Under the pieces are notes generated by a model that saw only the letters and a program-made list of their open reading frames with translations, did not search any database and had not been told where the DNA came from. Positions 1-6,255 of a stretch of DNA of 20,355 bases are shown here, piece after piece. Location of the stretch: the NCBI GenBank assembly GCA_964533785.1, contig CAZHNG010000092.1, forward strand, positions 1 to 20,355. The letters run 5' to 3'. The position numbers and the translations under genes were made by a program. The stretch comes from JANQRV01 sp964533785 (GTDB lineage: Bacteria > Bacteroidota > Bacteroidia > Chitinophagales > Saprospiraceae). The first letter of the stretch is position 1. Every line of letters starts with the position of its first letter.

Positions 1-9
1 AGCATAAAA

Positions 10-54
10 TTTGCCTCGCTTTCGCTCGTTCATGACCCACCGAACAAGTCTAAT
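10..54 (-). repeat. 45-nt intergenic repeat, left copy (inverted relative to the copy at 20139-20196)
   Basis: Read on the minus strand this stretch begins ATTAGACTTGTTCGG and ends GAGCGAAAGCGAGGCAAA. The same sequence, with three substitutions and one 13-nt insertion, lies on the plus strand at 20139-20196. It is too similar and too long for chance. No transposase is attached to it here, so it is best described as a dispersed intergenic repeat or the end of an element lying outside the window. Confidence 0.7.
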
Positions 55-75
55 GATTTTTCTTCTAAAATTACT

Positions 76-315
76 TTGATTCCCTCTGCGAAAAGAGGAA
101 AAGACAGTAGTAGTCTAGAGATATCTGGATTTAAACATTATTTGGGTTTTCCAACCGGCTATTTTGCTAACAAAGCTAAAACGATAGTTTTTCTTTCCAG
201 GGGTGCAGCTATGGAACGAATAGATAAAAATGGTGAAATTCAGATTTCAAAAGAGGAAGCAGATCGTAGGAACTATAAGCGGATAAAAGATAAGGTGGAG
301 GCTCTCCTCAACTGA
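76..315 (+). CDS. small unrecognised ORF, possibly the end of a longer gene
   Basis: The protein from a TTG at 76 would have 79 residues and is rich in Lys/Arg/Glu near its end (motifs ISKEEADRRNY and KDKVEALLN). The frame is open all the way to the left edge, but the first 54 bases are occupied by the dispersed repeat, so the real start is unclear. An ATG at 211 would give only 34 residues. The stop codon lies inside a GAGGCTCT/AGAGCCTC inverted repeat (298-328), which could mark the end of a transcript. No domain is recognised. It may be a decayed fragment. Confidence 0.3.
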   Translation: MIPSAKRGKDSSSLEISGFKHYLGFPTGYFANKAKTIVFLSRGAAMERIDKNGEIQISKEEADRRNYKRIKDKVEALLN

Positions 316-328
316 TGAAAAGAGCCTC
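298..328 (+). terminator. stem-loop overlapping the end of the small ORF
   Basis: GAGGCTCT (298-305) pairs perfectly with AGAGCCTC (321-328) across a 15-nt loop. There is no immediate T-run; a T-rich patch follows about 20 nt later (CTAATTTTCCTTTTTTGG). A terminator role is plausible but not certain. Confidence 0.35.
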
Positions 329-480
329 GTAAATAAAGGGTTTCTAATTTTCCTTTTTTGGTCAATCAGTTTATTCTTGCCTTTAAACTCATTTTTGAAA
401 TACCTCATCAATCGGGGTTTGCGCAATGTGGTTCATGTAGTTGTTAAATACATTAAACAAAAAGCCGTATTTTTACATGT

Positions 481-651
481 ATGAATTCAAACGAACTCAA
501 AGAATTACCCATTGGGCGCCAGACTTTCAGTGAATTGATTGAACAAGATTTACTGTACAACGATAAAACGGATTACGTATGGAATTTGGTTAGCCAAGGT
601 AAATACTATTTCCTTTCCAGACCGAGACGATTTGGGAAGTCAATGAAATGA
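481..651 (+). pseudogene. N-terminal fragment of an AAA-ATPase-like (PF09820 type) protein
   Basis: The 56-residue product contains LPIGRQTFSELIEQDLLY, then DKTDYVWNLV, and ends in FLSRPRRFGKSMK. This is the recognisable start of the Bacteroidota AAA-ATPase-like family that normally continues for about 500 residues and ends in a PD-(D/E)XK nuclease-like domain. The frame stops right after the GKS of the Walker A loop, and the next gene begins at that point. The fragment therefore cannot bind or hydrolyse ATP by itself. These genes are multicopy in many Bacteroidota genomes and often occur as broken copies, so a deletion or recombination scar is the likely explanation. A TATTTTTA sequence at 469-476, close to the -7 consensus, lies only a few bases upstream of the ATG. 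Confidence 0.75.
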
Positions 652-671
652 ATTTCAACCAACAGGAAATT

Positions 672-1490
672 ATGGAAAATTTCATAAACGCCTTTGAAGG
701 GCTATCATCTTTACAAAAACTAGGATGGGTTTTTTTATGCCTATTGGTTTTTTGGATACTAGAGGGTGCCATTCCACTCGTTCAATTGAATTACAAAAAG
801 CTGAAGCATACCGGCGTAAACCTGTTCTTTCTGGGTTCTGACCTATTGATCAACGTTTTATTTACGGCTGCTACCGCCGGCGTTTACGTTTGGGTGATCC
901 AAAATAATGTTGGTGCATTGAACTGGGTAGAACTGCCATTCTGGTTGGAACTCATCCTGGCAGTGATGTTACTCGACCTGATCGCCCAGTGGTTTGCGCA
1001 CTATCTGCTGCATAAAGTAAAGTGGATGTGGAAATTTCATTTGGTACACCACAGTGATACCAATGTTGATGCGACCACGGGTACCCGCCATCATCCGGGA
1101 GATTACTTCATCCGCGAGGTATTCTCTTTATTTACGGTTGTACTCTTCGGAATACCGATCGCCTTCTACATATTCTACCGCATTTTAACGGTCTTTTTCA
1201 CCTATCTTACCCACGCCAATATCATCTTACCCCAATGGCTGGACCGATCCCTGAGCCTCATTTTTATCACGCCGAATATGCATAAATTCCACCATCATTT
1301 CGAGCGGCCTTGGACGGATTCGAATTACGGCAATATTTTCTCATTCTGGGATCGCTTATTCGGCACCCTGGTTTACGATGATCCCCGAAAAGTCCGTTAC
1401 GGAGTGGATGTATTGGAGGATGAATTGGATGAAAATATCGGCTACCAACTTAAGGTACCTTTTGATCGTACCGTTAAAACGGATTATTGA
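672..1490 (+). CDS. sterol desaturase / fatty acid hydroxylase family membrane protein
   Basis: A 272-residue integral membrane protein of the fatty acid hydroxylase superfamily (PF04116), di-iron enzymes that hydroxylate or desaturate lipids in the membrane. The metal-binding histidine boxes are present in order: HYLLH (residues 110-114), HLVHH (123-127), RHH (139-141) and HKFHHH (204-209). Hydrophobic segments cover about residues 15-37, 47-77, 88-108 and 150-180. The substrate cannot be read from the sequence; sterols, carotenoids and fatty acids are all used in this family. The ATG at 672 has an AGGAAA ribosome site 5 nt upstream. An in-frame ATG at 648 would add eight residues and overlaps the stop of the truncated ATPase fragment. 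That overlap suggests the gene now depends on whatever promoter the broken neighbour left behind. Family is certain, substrate unknown. Confidence 0.9.
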   Translation: MENFINAFEGLSSLQKLGWVFLCLLVFWILEGAIPLVQLNYKKLKHTGVNLFFLGSDLLINVLFTAATAGVYVWVIQNNVGALNWVELPFWLELILAVMLLDLIAQWFAHYLLHKVKWMWKFHLVHHSDTNVDATTGTRHHPGDYFIREVFSLFTVVLFGIPIAFYIFYRILTVFFTYLTHANIILPQWLDRSLSLIFITPNMHKFHHHFERPWTDSNYGNIFSFWDRLFGTLVYDDPRKVRYGVDVLEDELDENIGYQLKVPFDRTVKTDY

Positions 1491-1664
1491 TATTTTATAA
1501 ATCAATTAGACTTTTAACGTAACCTTTTAAGTGTTTGACAATCGAATAACCACACAATCAATAGTTTACCTTAAAGGTCAATTCGATTTTTTTTATTTTA
1601 AAATGTTAAAGTAGTACGACTATCACCGCTAACTTGTCTAACACGCAATCACGTAAACCCTCCT

Positions 1665-2393
1665 TTACCCTAAGACCTCCCGTAAAATAGCCGGCGCATT
1701 CAATCCCGTTAAACTTTCAATATGAAGCCGGTAATAATCGATCAGGTCGTTGAGCAGCCTTTTTCGCTGTGGCTTGGCAAGTTTAAATTCAGTGATCGCA
1801 TCAAAAGAAGGAACTGATAATACCTGGTGAAATATCTCACTAGAGTCTTCATTCATGAAATAATTATGGCTGGGTCTGGATTCAACAAAAAGCCCCTCTT
1901 GCAAATCAAAGAAACAAGGATCAGAGGGTTTGTGGTCACTAGGCATAATTCCCAGGTGGTAGCTCAATTGTACTAGAAAGAACAGAGGGTAATTCGCAAC
2001 AGATCCTTGAGCAAGATCCAATAAGACAAAAGTCTCCTTTAAAAAGTTGAATAACTGCGTATTCTCCACTCTTTCTTTAATTGTTTTTTGGGCAACTTCG
2101 ATCATAAAAAGGCCGATGGTTCCTTTTACCAGTTCAAAGGGTATTGACTGATAAACGCAGGCAGTCTTAGCTTCCTTGATCCGGTTCAGAGAATGGTTAG
2201 GGCGGTCATAAACGACCAGATCCAATATATTCATCGGCCGGAAAAGATTGGCTTTTGTCTTGGCTTTACTGCTTCTCACTCCGCTTATGATATATTGCCG
2301 AACCCCTAGTTCCTCCGTAAAGATCGTACAGATCAAACTGGTTTCGGAATATTTTACACTCTTAAAAACGATACCTTGGGTTTGAATTAGCAT
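1665..2393 (-). CDS. recO: DNA repair protein RecO
   Basis: The 242-residue protein matches RecO in length and layout. An N-terminal OB-fold opens with the motif QGIVFKSVKYSETSLICTIF and continues to the basic GVRSSKAKTKANLFRP segment. A helical C-terminal domain contains FMIEVAQKTIKE and a Phe-rich FFLVQLSYHLGI. RecO binds RecR and SSB and helps load RecA on gapped single-stranded DNA in the RecFOR pathway. The zinc-binding Cys cluster seen in many RecO proteins is absent (only one Cys remains in the DPCFFDLQEGLF region), as is common in Bacteroidota. It faces the desaturase gene tail to tail and the secreted protein gene at 2843 head to head, about 450 nt away. Confidence 0.93.
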   Translation of the reverse strand: MLIQTQGIVFKSVKYSETSLICTIFTEELGVRQYIISGVRSSKAKTKANLFRPMNILDLVVYDRPNHSLNRIKEAKTACVYQSIPFELVKGTIGLFMIEVAQKTIKERVENTQLFNFLKETFVLLDLAQGSVANYPLFFLVQLSYHLGIMPSDHKPSDPCFFDLQEGLFVESRPSHNYFMNEDSSEIFHQVLSVPSFDAITEFKLAKPQRKRLLNDLIDYYRLHIESLTGLNAPAILREVLG

Positions 2394-2656
2394 AATAATA
2401 GTGTAACCATTTTCTTATTGGTTAGTATTCTCTAAAGAAAAAGAAACGAAAAGCGTTAAACAAATCTTAAAGTACAGCTATTTTTGTTTTTCGTGCGTCT
2501 TTTTCGAGAATTAACTGTCTATACAGACGAACAAAAAAACCGAAAAGCGATTAATTGTTAACGACAGCACTTCAGTTAAAACAGCAGAGAGTAAGCATTT
2601 TATTCCAAACAAAAATCTGCTGAAGACCCAGAGCGGCTATTTTTTACTACGTCAAT

Positions 2657-2710
2657 AATCCTTTTTCAAAAAATAAAAAGGATTTGGTAAAAAACCTCCG
2701 TTTTGCCAAA
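2657..2710. repeat. two abutting palindromes upstream of the 2843 promoter
   Basis: AATCCTTTTT (2657-2666) pairs perfectly with AAAAAGGATT (2675-2684). Directly after it, TTTGGTAAAA (2683-2692) pairs with TTTTGCCAAA (2701-2710) with one G-T wobble. The two hairpins overlap by two bases and lie about 40 nt upstream of the -7 box at 2753. They may be an operator, or a terminator pair from older neighbours. The rest of the 2394-2842 gap shows only AT-rich sequence without an ORF. Confidence 0.5.
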
Positions 2711-2734
2711 CAAAATTTTAACACAAAGGTTATA

Positions 2735-2760
2735 TTGACTTAAATTTAAAATTATATTTG
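2735..2760 (+). promoter_or_regulatory. Bacteroidota-type promoter for the secreted protein gene
   Basis: TATATTTG at 2753-2760 matches the Bacteroidota -7 consensus TAnnTTTG exactly. A TTG at 2735-2737 could serve as the -33 element, but the 15-nt spacing is shorter than usual. The predicted start of transcription is near 2767, leaving a leader of about 75 nt before the ATG. Confidence 0.45.
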
Positions 2761-2842
2761 CATTGTTATTTTGTAAATGTAATCACCTGACTGATTTTTT
2801 GATTCGTGAATGCTTGGTAATTCACCTAAACCTTAATGAAGG

Positions 2843-3610
2843 ATGAAAAAAGTATTAATAATTGTTGCGCTATTGGTTGGTTCGCACGTGCTTTTCGGTG
2901 CAGACAGTTTCCCATGCAATGATTCGAAGTATCTTAATTCAGCAGCTTCGCTGACAGACCAAATGACCGAATATCTGGTCAATAATATTTGGTCAAGCAA
3001 AACCAATGCGCTGGCCGGTTCTTCTGAGCGGTCTCTTTATTTCAATTCGAATGGCCAGGTAAATTTATTAATTCATCATAACAATGAATTGACCAGTTAC
3101 CAATTTGGCAACTGGGAAGCCAGACAGGATGAGAGTGGTGGGCCTTATTTCCACTTGATATTTAACAATGATACTAACATTAGAGAATTTCAAGTTTTCG
3201 TTAAATGTAAAGAGATCGAATTGGTCAATACGAACAATGGTGCAACGCAAAAATTATCGTACGAAAAACAGGTAAACGAACTGAATAATTTAAGAAACTC
3301 AATAGTGGGATCCTGGCAAAACTCTATCCACGATGTATCCGGCAACATTCACTTTTTGAGCTATTCTCTCAACGATAACGGAGAATATGTCAGCAAAACT
3401 CAGACTAGAAGTTCTTGCACTGAGCAATACGGAACGTGGTCTCTTTCTAAAGACGGGCAATATCTCTTTTTCTACCCGCAAGACGGAACTCCGAATTTTG
3501 TCATCGGCATCGACTATTTAGAGGGTGATGAAATGGTTTTATCCATTGGTAACGTAGATTCTGGTAAAGTCATCGCCGACTTTGAAAGCCAGTACTTTAA
3601 CAAGATATAA
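2843..3610 (+). CDS. secreted protein with two lipocalin-like beta-rich halves, function unknown
   Basis: The 255-residue product starts with a signal peptide (MKKVLIIVALLVGSHVLFGA, likely cleaved before DSF). The mature part seems to contain two similar beta-rich units, roughly residues 40-145 and 150-255. Each opens with a Trp-containing segment (NNIWSS; GSWQNS), has a hydrophobic or polar strand pattern and a central GNWE or GTWS turn. This resembles lipocalin-like domains of Bacteroidota, but no family is named with confidence. Cys residues at about 25, 122 and 192 could form a disulfide in the periplasm. The ATG is preceded by GAAGG. The gene stands alone between its own promoter (2753) and terminator (3672-3700). 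Codon choice is like that of its neighbours. Confidence 0.75.
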   Translation: MKKVLIIVALLVGSHVLFGADSFPCNDSKYLNSAASLTDQMTEYLVNNIWSSKTNALAGSSERSLYFNSNGQVNLLIHHNNELTSYQFGNWEARQDESGGPYFHLIFNNDTNIREFQVFVKCKEIELVNTNNGATQKLSYEKQVNELNNLRNSIVGSWQNSIHDVSGNIHFLSYSLNDNGEYVSKTQTRSSCTEQYGTWSLSKDGQYLFFYPQDGTPNFVIGIDYLEGDEMVLSIGNVDSGKVIADFESQYFNKI

Positions 3611-3612
3611 TG

Positions 3613-3629
3613 CGTCCCGAACCGGGACG
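3613..3629 (+). other. perfect short stem-loop after the secreted protein gene
   Basis: CGTCCCG (3613-3619) and CGGGACG (3623-3629) form a 7-bp GC-rich hairpin with a 3-nt loop, two bases past the stop codon. It lacks an adjacent T-run. It may protect the mRNA 3' end or act with the true terminator 45 nt downstream. Confidence 0.5.
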
Positions 3630-3671
3630 TCAAGGCTTTAGTGAGCGTTTTTTCAACCAATTTAATTTGTG

Positions 3672-3700
3672 AAGTGATCCTTTCCAAGGATCACTTTTTT
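3672..3700 (+). terminator. intrinsic terminator of the secreted protein gene
   Basis: AAGTGATCCTT (3672-3682) pairs with AAGGATCACTT (3686-3696), an 11-bp perfect stem with a 3-nt loop. A T-run (3695-3700) follows directly. This is a textbook rho-independent terminator on the plus strand. Confidence 0.88.
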
Positions 3701-3799
3701 ATTTTCCAATAAACTAAAGAGCCTTCAAGCCTGACAAGATGCCCACACAATTATTAATAAGCAGTTAACCTTGCCTTAATTTCCAATTCATGATCGATT

Positions 3800-3874
3800 A
3801 TGACATTTGCACTATCAGATTTAAGGAAAAAATATCTAGTCATTCTTGCTGTCATCTTTTCTCAGATATTATAA
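3800..3874 (+). CDS. possible 24-residue hydrophobic peptide (very uncertain)
   Basis: ATG at 3800 reads MTFALSDLRKKYLVILAVIF followed by SQIL and a stop. The layout is a short polar, basic start and a hydrophobic tail long enough for one short membrane segment. It lies in a stretch (3701-3902) that has no other gene but is closed by a strong orphan terminator at 3903-3945. There is no clear ribosome site, and a second overlapping frame (ATG 3790) also encodes a 33-residue peptide. The transcript may simply be a small RNA. Confidence 0.15.
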   Translation: MTFALSDLRKKYLVILAVIFSQIL

Positions 3875-3902
3875 TCTTTCCTGCAATCTAAAGTCGCTTT
3901 CT

Positions 3903-3945
3903 TGCCAGCGTTACGTCGCCCGACCTAACACTGGCAGTTTTTTTT
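3903..3945 (+). terminator. strong orphan intrinsic terminator
   Basis: TGCCAGCGTTA (3903-3913) pairs with TAACACTGGCA (3926-3936) with one mismatch. The apex adds GTC/GAC (3915-3917/3922-3924), and eight T's follow (3938-3945). It points along the plus strand, but the preceding gene already has its own terminator at 3672-3700 and scpA is on the other strand. It therefore implies a separate short plus-strand transcript from 3701-3902. The GACATTTG at 3802-3809 (5 of 6 consensus positions of TAnnTTTG) could be its -7 box. Confidence 0.85.
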
Positions 3946-4237
3946 ATTCCTGATATTAAGTAAGAAAGCAGATTTAAGATGCCTGCCCAGCCCATACGGG
4001 CCCTACGTGGCTGACTCTGGTCAGGTAGTCAGGGACGCCAGACTGCATGCGCTTGATTATGAAGGGTACTGATGCTTGCGATCAGGACTTCATCGTTCTG
4101 CCTGTAAACGTCAGGGGAGTGTAAACATAGAATAATGCTGCTCTGCTACTTAACTAATTGAGAAGATAAAGATGGTCAATGCTCTACATTTCACTTCCGC
4201 AAGGAAATCTAAGATGTTCAAAAAGTAAGAATCAAAA
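3946..4237. other. gene-free stretch with a GC-rich, hairpin-prone patch
   Basis: No ORF of convincing quality is seen. A patch at about 3980-4130 is clearly more GC-rich than the surrounding intergenic DNA. It holds small inverted repeats, for example CTGACT (4011-4016) with AGTCAG (4027-4032) and GCCC/GGGC near 3990-4001. On the minus strand short open stretches exist but are interrupted. It could be a decayed gene or a structured RNA; neither can be decided here. Confidence 0.35.
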
Positions 4238-5062
4238 TTACTCCTCATCCTCTTGATCAACGATCAACCTATCCCCTATCCACGGATCATTAAGAGTTTT
4301 TTCCTCTTCGGATGTCTCCTTTTCAGCTTTATTTTCCTCTAACCAAAAATTATTGACCCCCTCTCCTGAAATGATACTTAATTTCTGCAAATTAACTAGC
4401 TCTAACAACCCCAGAAAAGTAATAATTGCGTGAATCCTGTTTTCACAAACGTCGAAGAGCTGTTTAAAGCTTGCTTTTTTGTATTTCCTGATCTGACGAT
4501 AGATATAATCCTGTTGGTCGGCGATGGTATAATCAAATTGGTAGATCTTATGAACCGATTTGGGCCTGTTTTTTAGTTTAAACATCAAGGTCTCGTATGT
4601 CTTCAACAGCTTAAAAAGGGAAAGCGACTCCAGTTCAACATCAGCCAACGCTTTATTGGCGATTTTCTTCAATTCCTGGGAAATGTTTCCTCTTTCGTGT
4701 TGTTTAGAACGTTTCTCCTCGTATTCCCGCATTTCGTCCAGTATACTTTTATAGCGTTTATACTCCAAAAGTCGTTGTACGAGCTCTTCCCTCGGATCGA
4801 TCTCATTGCCTTCTTCGTCCAGTTGTTTCCGGGGAATGAGCATTTTCGCCTTGATCCGGCAAAGCGTTGCCGCCACCAAGATAAATTCGCTGGCCAGATC
4901 AATATCCATGCGCTCCATTTCCCGGATGTAATTCAGGAAATCGTTGGTCAGCTTAGCAATGGCTATATCGTGAATATCCAGCTCGTCTCGCTCGATAAAA
5001 AAGAGCAATAAGTCGAATGGCCCTTCGAATTGGGGAAGTTGTATGGTGTAAGTTGCGCTCAT
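4238..5062 (-). CDS. scpA: segregation and condensation protein A (kleisin)
   Basis: The 274-residue protein is ScpA, the kleisin that bridges the SMC heads and, with ScpB, forms the condensin complex for chromosome compaction and segregation. The N-terminal family signature FEGPFDLLLFFIERDELDI is intact (residues 12-30), followed by helical LTNDFLNYI and the LASEFILVAATLCRIKAKML segment. A charged middle region follows, with EELVQRLLEYKRYK. The C-terminal winged helix (about 195-245: KKASFKQLFDVCENRIHAII, LLELVNLQKL) ends in an acidic tail. Length is normal for Bacteroidota ScpA. The gene is transcribed alone, divergently from the PQQ-dehydrogenase-like gene. A minus-strand TATTTTTG (5136-5143) could be its -7 box. 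scpB is not in the window. Confidence 0.95.
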   Translation of the reverse strand: MSATYTIQLPQFEGPFDLLLFFIERDELDIHDIAIAKLTNDFLNYIREMERMDIDLASEFILVAATLCRIKAKMLIPRKQLDEEGNEIDPREELVQRLLEYKRYKSILDEMREYEEKRSKQHERGNISQELKKIANKALADVELESLSLFKLLKTYETLMFKLKNRPKSVHKIYQFDYTIADQQDYIYRQIRKYKKASFKQLFDVCENRIHAIITFLGLLELVNLQKLSIISGEGVNNFWLEENKAEKETSEEEKTLNDPWIGDRLIVDQEDEE

Positions 5063-5087
5063 ATGTCGAATTTAAGATAGCTCTTTG

Positions 5088-5125
5088 AAGTTAGAAGGTA
5101 CCTCGAAGGCGCTTCCTAACTTTTT
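5088..5125. other. bulged hairpin between scpA and the PQQ-type gene
   Basis: AAGTTAGAAG (5088-5097) pairs with CTTCCTAACTT (5112-5122) with one bulged C, and five T's (5121-5125) follow on the plus strand. On the plus strand it looks like a terminator with no gene before it. On the minus strand it would lie in the scpA leader if the box at 5136-5143 is used. Its role is unknown. Confidence 0.5.
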
Positions 5126-5135
5126 AAGCCAATCT

Positions 5136-5143
5136 CAAAAATA
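5136..5143 (-). promoter_or_regulatory. candidate -7 box for scpA
   Basis: The minus-strand reading is TATTTTTG, an exact match to TAnnTTTG. No well-spaced TTG is seen for the -33 element. It would give a leader of roughly 65 nt that contains the hairpin at 5088-5125. Confidence 0.3.
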
Positions 5144-5242
5144 CCACAAAATAATACTGATATGAAAATATAATCTTGGATAATTTAGTCAGTATGATAC
5201 CGTAGAAATGATTATTTTGGAACATTATCAAAACAAAATCGA

Positions 5243-6112
5243 ATGCAGTACCGACTTCATAAAAAGGGAGTTAAGCGCGTGCTACTTCTTTTATTAACCG
5301 TTTTCTTCCTTGGCTGTCAACCTGAATCCTCTACCATCCGCCACGACTGGCCCACCTACAGTGCTGACAAAGCCGGTTCCAAGTATGCCCACCTCGACCA
5401 GATCAATACTTCCAACGTCCGCCAACTCGAACTGATCTGGAAATACAACACGGGCGATATGCGCGAACGGCCAGCCACTACCATTGAATGCAATCCCATC
5501 ATTATAGACACGGTGATGTATTTGACCACCCCCGGACTCAAAGTGATCGCACTTGCTGCCGCAACGGGTAAAGAATTATGGCGTTTTGATCCTTATGCCG
5601 GAAAGCAGGCACGAGGGGTTAACCGTGGTGTCACCTACTACGATGACGGACAAAGCGGCCGTATCTTTTATGTGGCCGGCTCAAACCTGTATGCCCTTAA
5701 TGCAGCAACCGGCCAGTCAATACCTTCTTTTGGTCAGGAGGGCATCGTAGACCTCTATGAAGGACTGGGGCGTGAAGTACGCAGCACCTGGGTAACTGCC
5801 GCCACTCCGGGCATCATTTATCAAGACTTATTGATCATGGGCTCTACGCTGGGGGAAGGGCCCGGCCCGGCTGCCCCCGGGCATATCCGTGCGTTCGATG
5901 TCAATACCGGAGCCATGCGCTGGATCTTTCACACCATCCCCCATCCTGGCGAATTCGGTTACGACTGGACCTATCAATTGGATGCAGGTGCTTATGCCAC
6001 CCCTGCCACTTATGTCGTTGACGGAAAACAATACGTTGTGATCGCTGCCGGCGGTGGCGGTAAGCCGGGGACTAAGGCGGGGGGACATTATTATTGTTTC
6101 GGGCTCAGGTAA
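5243..6112 (+). pseudogene. internally deleted PQQ-dependent dehydrogenase-like lipoprotein
   Basis: The 289-residue product begins with a lipoprotein signal (LLLLLTVFFLGC, lipid Cys at residue 25). It then follows the beta-propeller start of PQQ-dependent glucose/quinate-type dehydrogenases: DWPTYSADKAGSKYAHLDQI, IWKYNTGD, and blade motifs such as AATGKELWRFDP and LNAATGQSIPSFG. After IPHPGEFGYDW (about residue 240, near base 5970) the sequence jumps directly to a family C-terminus, GAYATPATYVVDGKQYVVIA and a Gly-rich GGGG segment. Intact relatives have roughly 600-700 residues, so about half the propeller, including most of the PQQ and active-site region, is missing while the frame is kept. 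The product could not form a complete propeller. It is called a pseudogene, although a stable truncated protein cannot be excluded. Confidence 0.8.
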
Positions 6113-6176
6113 GTAGTAGAGCAGAAAAGTCTATTTTTTGCCAAAACGTAGATACCCTTCCGATCAGGAGCGTTGG

Positions 6177-6210
6177 TTGAGTAAGCCTTACAACAGGGGC
6201 ATACTCTTTG
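6177..6210 (+). promoter_or_regulatory. weak candidate promoter for the cyclase-SIR2/STAND genes
   Basis: TACTCTTTG (6202-6210) resembles the TAnnTTTG box with one extra base. A TTG at 6177-6179 lies 22 nt upstream, a typical Bacteroidota spacing. If used, transcription would begin near 6217. That favours the ATG at 6256 over the TTG at 6208 as the start of the next gene. Confidence 0.25.
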
Positions 6211-6255
6211 AATTCAAATTATTTCGTACATTCGACAAATCAAATAACGCCTCAT

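Noticed and set aside
481..772. Toxin-antitoxin or two-gene operon formed by the small ORF and the desaturase
   Set aside because: The small ORF is clearly the N-terminus of a known long ATPase family, so it is a remnant rather than an antitoxin.
1560..1600. Terminator between the desaturase and recO genes (ACCTTAAAGGT followed by eight T's)
   Set aside because: The stem is at most four base pairs around a very small loop; too weak to call, although the T-run is real.
4697..5011. 104-residue plus-strand frame inside scpA
   Set aside because: It lies wholly opposite the conserved kleisin N-terminal region and has no recognisable domain or ribosome site; it is a shadow of scpA.
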